Source of the DNA: Flavobacteriales bacterium
GTDB taxonomy: Bacteria; Bacteroidota; Bacteroidia; Flavobacteriales_D; Sanyastnellaceae
Length of the DNA stretch: 9,021 nt
Assembly (NCBI GenBank): GCA_028823435.1
Contig: JAPKBK010000061.1
Coordinates: 1 to 9,021, forward strand
Direction: 5' to 3'
Shown: piece after piece, positions 1 to 6,400 of the stretch
How the letters are laid out: each line of letters begins with the position of its first letter
Numbering within the stretch: the stretch's first letter is position 1
Notes under the pieces: model-generated
Databases searched by the model: none
Told to the model about the DNA's origin: nothing
What the model saw: the letters and a program-made list of their open reading frames with translations, nothing else
Position numbers and translations under genes: made by a program

Positions 1-86
1 AGTGCCATGACCTCCTCTGGGGTATCCACCCTTTCGATCACACCTACTTCGTAGGCTTTGAGGTCACATAATTTCTTCACTTGCAT
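1..86 (-). CDS. feoA: FeoA-like ferrous iron transport protein, 5' end only
   Basis: Partial gene running off the left edge; only the first 28 codons are visible. The reading frame from the ATG at 86 gives MQVKKLCDLKAYEVGVIERV followed by DTPEEVMA. This fits the start of FeoA, a small SH3-like cytoplasmic partner of the FeoB ferrous iron transporter, which typically opens with a K-L-x-D-L-K, x-G-x-x-G-V-I and acidic-turn pattern. The ATG is preceded at only 4 nt by a Bacteroidota promoter box, with no room for a Shine-Dalgarno sequence, so the mRNA is probably leaderless. feoB would be expected further left, outside the window. Identity rests on a short stretch; another small SH3-like domain protein cannot be excluded. 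Confidence 0.55.
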   Translation of the reverse strand, partial: MQVKKLCDLKAYEVGVIERVDTPEEVMA

Positions 87-90
87 CCCA

Positions 91-121
91 CAAAAGTACC
101 TCCACCTCTCACCTGTTGCAA
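91..121 (-). promoter_or_regulatory. Bacteroidota-type promoter of the feoA-like gene
   Basis: On the minus strand, TTG (121-119) is followed after exactly 20 bp by TACTTTTG (98-91). This matches the Bacteroidota sigma-A consensus of a -33 TTG and a -7 TAnnTTTG. The box ends 4 nt before the ATG at 86, so transcription would start at or next to the start codon. Confidence 0.6.
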
Positions 122-181
122 TACCCTTTTCATGTGATTTATTTTTCTCGGCCAAAACTCCTATCATTCACGACTACCCCT

Positions 182-189
182 TACATTTG
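182..189 (+). promoter_or_regulatory. -7 promoter box of tRNA-Val copy 1
   Basis: TACATTTG fits TAnnTTTG and lies 15 nt before the tRNA 5' end, a normal distance for a short tRNA leader. No TTG is present 20 bp upstream (159-161 is TCC), so the -33 element is weak or absent. Confidence 0.5.
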
Positions 190-204
190 CACCCCTCCTA
201 ACCT

Positions 205-278
205 GGGCCATTAACTCAGCTGGTTAGAGTGTTACCTCGACATGGTAGAAGTCACTGGTTCGAATCCAGTATGGCCCA
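205..278 (+). tRNA. tRNA-Val(GAC), copy 1, with C33
   Basis: A full cloverleaf can be folded. Acceptor GGGCCAT (205-211) pairs with ATGGCCC (271-277). The D-stem is ACTC/GAGT (214-217/227-230). The anticodon stem is TTACC/GGTAG (232-236/244-248) with a terminal T-G wobble. The T-stem is ACTGG/CCAGT with loop TTCGAAT. The loop TCGACAT (237-243) puts anticodon GAC at 239-241, which reads valine codons GUC and GUU. The discriminator is A278 and CCA is not encoded. The odd feature is C at tRNA position 33 (base 238), where almost all elongator tRNAs have U. From memory, related flavobacterial tRNA-Val genes read CTACC TTGACAT GGTAG here, so this copy has several transitions. It may be functional, or a drifting extra copy. 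Confidence 0.9.
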
Positions 279-291
279 CGAAGAAAACAAG

Positions 292-330
292 AAGCCCCAC
301 GCAAACGAAGTTTGAGTGCGGGCTTTTTTT
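292..330 (+). terminator. Intrinsic terminator of tRNA-Val copy 1
   Basis: AAGCCC (292-297) pairs with GGGCTT, and the inner stem CAAAC pairs with GTTTG around a GAA loop. A run of seven T follows, ending at 330. The opposite strand ends in a T-rich stretch (from the gaaaacaagaag side), so the hairpin may work in both directions. Confidence 0.8.
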
Positions 331-342
331 GTAACAGCACGT

Positions 343-358
343 CACAAATTTATTTGTG
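343..358. repeat. Short AT-rich inverted repeat
   Basis: CACAAAT (343-349) and ATTTGTG (352-358) form a perfect 7-bp stem with a 2-nt spacer. It falls within or at the edge of the roughly 42 bp found only in repeat copy 1. No function is assigned. Confidence 0.5.
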
Positions 359-371
359 TAAGGGATGGTGC

Positions 372-406
372 AAAAAAGCCCGTAACAAGCAACAGCTTGT
401 GGGCTT
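372..406 (-). terminator. Minus-strand terminator downstream of the 503-1369 gene
   Basis: Read on the minus strand, AAGCCC and ACAAGC (406-395) pair with GCTTGT and GGGCTT (390-376) around a 4-nt loop, with a 3-nt bulge. Six T (377-372) follow. Its position about 100 bp after the minus-strand stop at 503 suits termination of that gene. The second repeat copy keeps the inner hairpin but has lost the outer stem partner and the T tract. Confidence 0.6.
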
Positions 407-424
407 CGTGGTTTTCTGAGTAAA

Positions 425-467
425 ATACTGGCTCACGAGCAAAGCGAGTAATCCAGTATGGCCCACC
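425..467 (+). pseudogene. tRNA-Val 3'-end remnant with an enlarged T-loop
   Basis: Bases 450-466 repeat 17 bp of the tRNA 3' end exactly (aatccagtatggcccac, compare 263-279 and 2196-2212). Upstream, ACTGG (427-431) still pairs with CCAGT (453-457), extended to ATACTGG/CCAGTAT. The 7-nt T-loop is replaced by about 21 nt containing CTCACGAGCAAAGCGAG. No D-arm or anticodon arm precedes it, so it cannot be a functional tRNA. It is either the scar of a recombination or insertion in a former tRNA-Val copy, or a tRNA-derived palindromic repeat. Confidence 0.65.
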
Positions 468-503
468 AAAAACACTCCCCTCAAATGGGTGGGATTTTAT
501 TTT
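462..503 (+). terminator. Probable terminator downstream of the tRNA remnant
   Basis: CCCACC (462-467) pairs with GGTGGG (488-493), followed by ATTTTATTTT (494-503). The left arm is part of the remnant tRNA acceptor end, so this may be the original terminator of a lost tRNA gene. It ends at the stop codon of the minus-strand gene. Confidence 0.45.
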
Positions 504-1369
504 CAATATAATTTAATTGGCGGTTTTTCACTCAACTCTTTCACTTTTTGAGCCCAGTTATTCAGTATGAATTTTTGACGTTCAAAATCATCCCGATAAG
601 GACCACACACGATTTGAAATTCTGTGATGTGTGTTTGCTGATCTTCTAAAAGAAGGAATTTTTCTACGTATTGATCATTCCCCAACTCACAATCAATTTG
701 AATATACTGATTACCATACATATTAGCTGCGAAATCTGAAGTAACAACACCTGCATTGTGATACTTAAAATTAACCTTTGAGTCGTTATTCCATCCCGCT
801 GGGAGTTTGTTTTCTAGATCGAAAATCGGCTGAAGCGTTGCGTTATATTCTGGTTTGGTAAGTATCTCCCAGATTACATCTTGAGTCGCACTTATTTTGA
901 CCATGAAAGATACAAAGCGGGAAGATGAAATCTGATCAATCTCATTGTCGGAAAGAAACTTGACCTCCTTGAATCGAGCGCTCCCATTTCCACCATTTAG
1001 ATATCTAAACCCTACAACAGAATCATTTGAAACATTTATCGCTTGTATGACAATTATAATTTCTTCTTTTCCTGTATGATTGTTGTAAAACCGAGCCAAT
1101 TGAGGCATTTTCAGATCCAAAGGTTTTGCATTTGGATATATCTCGTTGTCAACAAAGATTAAAGAAGCCTCCGTTTGAGTTTCATCTTGAGTTGGCATTC
1201 TTCCATTGATCACAGGTACATCGTTCCAATTGTCAATGTCTACAGCAGGAAAACCATTTAAATTGTCCGGACAATACCACCCACCATATTTGTGCGGTTT
1301 AGTGTCTTCATTGTTTTGACCTAAACAAGTCATGGGCAGACAGAGCAACAGGAAGAGTAATTTATTCAT
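503..1369 (-). CDS. Secreted protein, possible SRPBCC/START-like domain, function unknown
   Basis: A 288-residue protein with a clear signal peptide (residues 1-18, MNKLLFLLLCLPMTCLG, then QNN). There is no lipobox and no T9SS C-terminal domain, so a periplasmic location is likely. Residues about 150-280 resemble the SRPBCC fold by eye: a strand ending in an ISATQDVIWEILTKPEY-like segment (usual family pattern: I-x-A-x-x-x-V-W-x-x-L-T-x-P), later an EKFLLLE strand, then a C-terminal amphipathic helix NNWAQKVKEL. Such domains bind small hydrophobic ligands, but none can be named here. Residues 20-60 are rich in W, G and P. The ATG at 1369 follows a TAAGTTTG box by 4 nt and has no Shine-Dalgarno sequence. 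The gene is AT-rich and lies between the two tRNA repeats, so it could be cargo of that segment. Confidence 0.85.
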   Translation of the reverse strand: MNKLLFLLLCLPMTCLGQNNEDTKPHKYGGWYCPDNLNGFPAVDIDNWNDVPVINGRMPTQDETQTEASLIFVDNEIYPNAKPLDLKMPQLARFYNNHTGKEEIIIVIQAINVSNDSVVGFRYLNGGNGSARFKEVKFLSDNEIDQISSSRFVSFMVKISATQDVIWEILTKPEYNATLQPIFDLENKLPAGWNNDSKVNFKYHNAGVVTSDFAANMYGNQYIQIDCELGNDQYVEKFLLLEDQQTHITEFQIVCGPYRDDFERQKFILNNWAQKVKELSEKPPIKLY

Positions 1370-1373
1370 ACAT

Positions 1374-1381
1374 CAAACTTA
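1374..1381 (-). promoter_or_regulatory. -7 promoter box of the 503-1369 gene
   Basis: TAAGTTTG on the minus strand (1381-1374) matches TAnnTTTG exactly and ends 4 nt before the ATG, as at the feoA-like gene. No TTG is found 20 bp upstream (1404-1402 reads GAA on the minus strand). Confidence 0.5.
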
Positions 1382-1445
1382 CTCAATAACTTCCTAATCT
1401 GTTCGTCATGGGTCCTTTATGAAAATCACATTCGAGGGATGGGAA

Positions 1446-2112
1446 CTATTCCTTCAGTGAAATACTTCCGTCCTTAGCCAGGATTAATCCGATTTCACCG
1501 AGATCCGTAGAAATGAGGTTTTGAATCGTTAAGAGCGCTTGATTGGTAGAATCTATTACAGGAATACCTTGGCCAATTAATTTTATTGAAACTATTTTTC
1601 CATCAACAAAGTCTCCGTTTTCATCTACATTAATTTTTAAAAGAGGTGAAATCCCCTTTTTCCCTTGAAGATTAAATCGGGCATAAGTTGAGAAATTCCC
1701 AAGGCTGTACGCGATAAATTTATTTTTATATAAATCGATCGCTCTCGTTACGTGGGGTCCATGACCCAGAATAACATCAGCTCCTGCATCAATCATATCT
1801 CTGGCAAACTGATATGGATTGCCACGATTTTCTCCAAGATAAAACTCCGTTTGCTTTGTGATATTTTGGTGCGCTAACCCTTCGCCACCTCCATGAAATG
1901 AAACGACAACGATATCAACTTTTGATTCTAAATCTTGAACGATTTGTTTGGCTAAAGCCAAATCATTTATTCTAACCGTCCCTCGGTTTGGAGAGAACGC
2001 ACAAAACCCGATTGTCAAACCATTCACCTCAAAGATCGTTTGGGGATAATCCGTCACGCCGGCAAAATGAATCCCGGCATCTTGAAGCAATTTAGTCGTA
2101 TTCCGAATGCCC
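1446..2112 (-). pseudogene. CapA-family (poly-gamma-glutamate synthesis-type) gene, N-terminus lost
   Basis: About 220 codons of a CapA-like protein, a family with a calcineurin-like metallophosphoesterase fold first linked to capsular poly-gamma-glutamate synthesis. Visible motifs are VVSFHGGGEG, GADVILGHGPHV and IAYSLGNF, which match the C-terminal family motifs (usually S-x-H-W-G, G-H-x-P-H and S-L-G-N). The N-terminal half, with the metal-binding G-D and the A-N-N-H motifs, is missing: homology starts near RNTTKLLQDAGIHFAG, a segment that follows A-N-N-H in full-length members. The frame continues upstream only into the antisense of the tRNA promoter and acceptor stem, with an ATG at 2144 that is unlikely to be used. 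The family usually has over 300 residues. The break coincides with the edge of repeat copy 2, and the rest of the gene is not on the other side of that copy. The C-terminus and the TAG stop at 1446 look intact. Confidence 0.75.
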
Positions 2113-2114
2113 CT

Positions 2115-2122
2115 TACATTTG
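2115..2122 (+). promoter_or_regulatory. -7 promoter box of tRNA-Val copy 2
   Basis: TACATTTG, carried along inside the repeat. The -33 position (2092-2094) reads TTA, from the CapA-like sequence, so this copy uses a foreign upstream region. Confidence 0.45.
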
Positions 2123-2137
2123 CACCCCTCCTAACCT

Positions 2138-2211
2138 GGGCCATTAACTCAGCTGGTTAGAGTGTTACCTCGACATGGTAGAAGTCACTGGTTCGAATCC
2201 AGTATGGCCCA
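2138..2211 (+). tRNA. tRNA-Val(GAC), copy 2, with C33
   Basis: Identical over all 74 bases to the tRNA at 205-278, including the unusual C at position 33 (base 2171), the A10-U25 D-stem pair and the terminal U-G wobble of the anticodon stem. The identity implies a recent duplication or ongoing gene conversion. CCA is not encoded. Confidence 0.9.
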
Positions 2212-2224
2212 CTAAGAAAACAAG

Positions 2225-2263
2225 AAGCCCCACGCAAACGACGTTTGAGTGCGGGCTTTTTTT
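2225..2263 (+). terminator. Intrinsic terminator of tRNA-Val copy 2
   Basis: Same hairpin as in copy 1: AAGCCC (2225-2230) with GGGCTT (2253-2258), inner CAAA/TTTG, then a seven-T run. On the minus strand the hairpin is followed by a T-rich stretch (ggcttcttgttttc), so it may also end transcription of the minus-strand T9SS gene whose stop is at 2309. Confidence 0.75.
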
Positions 2264-2308
2264 GTGCAGCACGTCACAAGCAGCAGCTTGTGGGCTTCGT
2301 TCGGATGA

Positions 2309-3307
2309 TTACTCTATAATTACTTTCCTTCTCAAGATGTGTTTATCCGTTGAAAGCTCCAGAGCGTACATGCCTTTTGCAACGTCAGAAACATCAATCA
2401 TTAAAGTTGATGATGACAGCTGTTCAAATACAAGTTTGCTTGTTGAATCATAAAGCTTGACAGTTGTATTTACGCCATTGAAACCGCCCAAATCTACTGT
2501 GAGGTTGTTCGATACTGGATTAGGGTAAATAATCGCTGAAAAAGTCTCAAAGTCATCAATGATTGTATTCTGAGAACCATCACACACCCCTTGACCAAAT
2601 GGATTTAACAGTATTTCATCTTCTCCAATTTCATCAAATACGTACGCAAAGTAAACATCTTCTAATACGTCCGATATTAAATATTGAATGCTACCGGTGC
2701 CACTCTCGCTGCTTATAGACAAATAATAACACTGCTCTTGCTCAAGACATGTTGTCCCTAAAAACACCGCAAAGGAACCCGCTTCTATGGTGTATGTTTG
2801 TTCAAGCACACTGAAGGCGTTGCTGTCTGTGAGGCTTATGTCGAAACTAAAACCTTCATCTGAAGACACTTGTAAAGTGATCCCCACAGGGATGCATCCA
2901 TATGGCTCAGTGACAGCTTCATCGACACGCCAAGGAAAGACCTCCAAATCATAAGTGCACTCTAAAACATCATAAAACCCTGTCCACAGTTCAAGCGTAC
3001 CCTCAAATGATTGAATGCTGTAATCAAGTGGTTCAAATAAGTTGAGAGAATGTATGCTGTGTTCAATAATGCCAAATAAATCCACTTGTTCCTCTGCAAT
3101 CAAAACACCCGACGCATCATAAAGCCTCCAACCCGGATAACTAAAAATTTCTGACTCCGACGCATTGAACCCGTGCAAGATCAATTCGTTCATGTTAAAA
3201 GGGTTCACATGAACCCCAAGAACAGACACGTCTTCACATTGAGCATTTGCAGGAGCTGAAGCAAAACAAAAACATATAGCAATGGCAAGTGTGAGGTTGT
3301 TTTTCAT
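2309..3307 (-). CDS. T9SS-exported protein of unknown function
   Basis: A 332-residue protein with a signal peptide (residues 1-22, ending in APANA before QCED) and a C-terminal T9SS type-A sorting domain at about 256-332. The sorting domain shows YPNPVSNNLTVDL, a central KLYDSTSKLV strand, and the GMYALEL and final RRKVIIE segments. The protein should cross the outer membrane through the Por/Spr machinery and be anchored to the surface or released. The middle (23-255) is acidic and rich in aromatic residues and cysteines (C24, later CTYDLE, YGCIPVG, TTCLEQEQCYYL), with beta-rich segments; I recognise no catalytic domain. The ATG at 3307 has no Shine-Dalgarno sequence and follows a TAGCTTGA box by 4 nt. 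It is divergent from the haloperoxidase gene across 95 bp. Confidence 0.9.
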   Translation of the reverse strand: MKNNLTLAIAICFCFASAPANAQCEDVSVLGVHVNPFNMNELILHGFNASESEIFSYPGWRLYDASGVLIAEEQVDLFGIIEHSIHSLNLFEPLDYSIQSFEGTLELWTGFYDVLECTYDLEVFPWRVDEAVTEPYGCIPVGITLQVSSDEGFSFDISLTDSNAFSVLEQTYTIEAGSFAVFLGTTCLEQEQCYYLSISSESGTGSIQYLISDVLEDVYFAYVFDEIGEDEILLNPFGQGVCDGSQNTIIDDFETFSAIIYPNPVSNNLTVDLGGFNGVNTTVKLYDSTSKLVFEQLSSSTLMIDVSDVAKGMYALELSTDKHILRRKVIIE

Positions 3308-3311
3308 AGGG

Positions 3312-3342
3312 TCAAGCTAGCATGAAGTGTTTGATAAAACAA
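3312..3342 (-). promoter_or_regulatory. Promoter of the 2309-3307 gene
   Basis: TTG (3342-3340) is followed after exactly 20 bp by TAGCTTGA (3319-3312), a near match to TAnnTTTG. The box ends 4 nt before the ATG. Spacing is the same as at the feoA-like promoter. Confidence 0.5.
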
Positions 3343-3402
3343 TCGTCCAAGCAACTTAATATACACGTTATGCGTCCTTATAATGTTTCTAAACATCGTT
3401 GA

Positions 3403-6400
3403 ATGAAAAGTCCTGCCCTCACACTTGTATGTCTTTTGACCTTATTTGGGATGCCTAACGCGCAAGCCCAGTGGCTGGAATGGGACGTCCAAACTGAAAG
3501 CCGGATGGAACTATTCACCGTGGCGACAAGTGACGAAGAAGAAAAGGATTTGTGGCCAGCGGACTTGAACAAAGATGGATGGACAGACGTAATTGTGGTT
3601 CGAAAAGAACCGTTTTCTGCAGCCTCCGAACCGCCCAAATCAGACCTGTTGCTCATCAATCAACAAGGTGTGCTCGTAGATATGACGCTGGAGCTCGCTC
3701 CAGAATTCGTCTCCAACCCCAGTTTTGCACGTGACGTCTATGTCGTGGACGTTGACGGCGACTCGTGGGATGATGTGGTCATTGCCAACACCTTCAACCA
3801 ACAGCCCATGTTGTATATGAATTTGGGCGAGGATGCGTCAGGCAATTGGTTGGGACTTGCGGACGAAAGCGCGACTCGATTTCCTACGCTTGTTTCGGAC
3901 GACCCCCTTATTTGCGCAGTTTGGTCGGGTGACTTGACTGGCAACGGTGCGGAAGACTTGTACTTCGTGAACTACCGAGTGAACAGCGGAGGGGGCACAG
4001 CCAAAGATTTCTTGTTGATCAACGACGGGACGGGGCATTTCACCGACGAAGGTGCGGCGCGAATGGGCGACTTACGCAACAGCGCCTTCGGGACCGCCGG
4101 ACAAATCCACGACATGGATGGTGACGGCGATTTGGACTTGATTAAAAACACAACGCTTTACGACGTGTCTCCCTGGAATGCACGAGGCGTCATCGTCATG
4201 TTCAACGATGGGACAGGGAATTTCAACGCTTGGCAAAACATCGTTCCTAGCTCTTCGCCGTATATGTTTGAAATCGTGGATTTCAATGGAGACGGTTTGC
4301 TCGATCTCTATGTGGTGGACGATGGGAACGACAAAATATTGACGGCGACATCGCACACTGCCGATGTAAGTTTGGGATTTAATACCGTCAACCTTGGGTT
4401 CAGCTCCTCGAATGGATTCGGGGGGAACGTACACGCAGCCGATTTGGACCTCGATGGAGATTTTGATGTGGTGGTTTCAGACGTTGATGTGGACATCCCA
4501 CCTTGCAACAGTGGACGCCGAATCGCCATCTATGAAAACGTCAATGGCACCTTCAACGATCCTTACGGAAGCACCAACTTCGACTGGGTCACAAACAGCT
4601 ACGACGTGGCACTTTTGGACGTTAACAATGACGGTCTCATCGATATCCTCAGTGGAAAGTGCAACGGGTACGATGTCATCATGTCGAACAATTGTGACCT
4701 CGTAGCCACATCCGCAGACTACGACTTGGATGGGATACCCGATGCGTGTGACGTATGCCCTACGAATCCAAGTCCCGATTGCACGGAAGTGGTGGACTAC
4801 CCCATTATAAGCACTGACAACAGCATGGCGCGCCAATGGAATGAGATGCTCCTCGCAAGCATCCGAGGCGACTTCGCCCGTCCCACAGTTCATGCCCGTA
4901 ATCTTTGGCACTGCGCCTTGCTGATGTGGGACGCTTGGGCTGCGATGGAACCTTCAGCATGCCCTGCATTTCTAGGGCAGGATTACGCAGGATTCTCTGC
5001 CCCGTTTGACGGATTCATTCCGTCCACTGACATCGCTACAGCAAGGGACGAAGCCATCGCGTTTGGGATGTACCGGTTGCTTCAGTACCGGTTTGCTAAC
5101 GCGCCTCAAGCTTCTGACCTAATGACGGGCTACGATGTGCACATGGTGACGTTGGGCTACGACGTGAATTTCTCCAGCACGGACTATAGTTCAGGCGACG
5201 GACGCGCCCTGGGAAACTACTTGGCGTCGCAACTTGTTGCGTTTGGTCTTCAAGACGGAGCAAACGAACAAAACGACTACAATAACACATCCTACACGCC
5301 TCTCAACCCGCCCCTCATAGTGGATGTTCCAGGAAACGCGACGGTGCTGGATATGAACCGTTGGCAGCCGCTCACCCTCGATTTATTCATCGATCAAAGC
5401 GGCAACACCATTCCAGGTGAAACCCCCGATTTTCTTTCTCCAGAATGGGGGCAGGTAACCTCATGGGCCTTAACTGACGAGGACCTAACGTCTAACACAC
5501 GTGACGGGTTTGAATACAAGGTGTACCATGATCCGGGCGGCCCCGCTTTGCACGACATGAACGGATTAGGCACTTCCGACATCTATTTAGACGGCCACAG
5601 CATGGTGGCGCTTTGGTCAGGCATGTTAGACCCCTCCGATGGCGTGATGTGGGACATCAGTCCCGCTTCGATTGGAAACAATGACGCCTTCCCTTCGACT
5701 TTAGAAACGTACGCCACATTTTACGACGCCACCAATGGCGGATCCCCCAGTCTGGGTCACAGCATCAACCCCTCCACCGGATTAGCGTACGAAGCCAACA
5801 TGGTGCCGCGAGGCGATTACGCACGCGTCCTTGCGGAGTTCTGGGCAGACGGCCCCGAATCAGAGACGCCTCCAGGCCATTGGTTCACCATTTTAAACTA
5901 CGTCAGTGATCACCCGCTACTCGTTAAGCAATTTCAAGGGGAAGGCGTTGTTTTAGACGACCTCGAATGGGATGTGAAAACCTACCTTGCATTGGGTTCT
6001 GCGATGCACGATTGTGCCGTCTCGGCATGGGGAGCCAAGGGCTGGTACGATTCGTCCAGACCTATCACCGCCATCCGCGGCATGGCTGAACTGGGTCAAA
6101 GCACCGACCCTGCGGCGGACAATTACCATCCAGGGGGTTTGGGTTTAATCCCCGGCTCCATTGAAACAGTGGAAGTCGGAGATAATTTGGCGGGCACCTT
6201 GGGCGAAAATGTGGGTAAAATTAAACTGTGGGCTTGGAAAGGAAGTGCGGCCATCAACAACGTCGATTCGGAATTTGCGGGTGTCGGTTGGGTGCTGGCG
6301 GAAGCTTGGGAACCGTACCAACGGCCTTCGTTTGTCAGCCCTCCATTTGCAGGTTACGTGAGTGGTCACAGCACCTTCTCTCGCGCCGCTGCGGAAGTTT

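Larger units (their letters stand above)
177..409. repeat. Direct repeat copy 1 (tRNA-Val transcription unit)
   Basis: This copy pairs with 2110-2300 at an offset of 1933 bp. It starts at a CCCC run just before the tRNA promoter box and continues through the tRNA and its terminator to GGGCTTCGT. The two copies are identical over the promoter box and the tRNA. They differ at single bases (g/t at 280, a/c near 310), at a small change near 332, and by about 42 bp present only here (roughly 347-388). The flanks on either side are unrelated. The unit copied is therefore a complete promoter-tRNA-terminator cassette, not only a tRNA tail. Confidence 0.9.
2110..2300. repeat. Direct repeat copy 2 (tRNA-Val transcription unit)
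   Basis: Second copy of the cassette at 177-409, from the same CCCC run to GGGCTTCGT. It lacks about 42 bp between the terminator and the ACAAGC/GCTTGT hairpin. Its left edge truncates the CapA-like gene; its right edge lies 8 bp from the stop codon of the T9SS gene that follows. Confidence 0.9.

Noticed and set aside
2113..2144. Start of the CapA-like frame at 2144 (MAQVRRGANVRG)
   Set aside because: These residues come from the antisense of the tRNA acceptor stem and promoter region. They have no family similarity, so they were left out of the CapA fragment.
177..2300. Insertion sequence or composite transposon bounded by the direct repeats
   Set aside because: No transposase or integrase is encoded between the repeats, and no terminal inverted repeats or target duplication were seen. 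It is reported as repeats and a finding, not as a mobile element.
2175..2453. Plus-strand open frame starting MVEVTGSNPVWPTK
   Set aside because: It begins inside tRNA-Val copy 2 and reads through the tRNA, its terminator and the antisense of the T9SS gene. This is the familiar false protein produced by translating tRNA genes.
3380..3402. TATAATG and TAATGTTTC as a promoter for the haloperoxidase gene
   Set aside because: The spacing inside the box (three bases between TA and TTT) departs from TAnnTTTG and no TTG lies 20 bp upstream. AT-rich sequence of this kind is common, so it is too weak to annotate.
4477..4911. 144-codon minus-strand open frame inside the haloperoxidase gene
   Set aside because: It lies opposite the propeller and linker region, where repeated Asp/Gly codons keep the antisense frame open. 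No start signal and no recognisable domain. The same applies to 4072-4434, 3378-3659 and 6410-6670.
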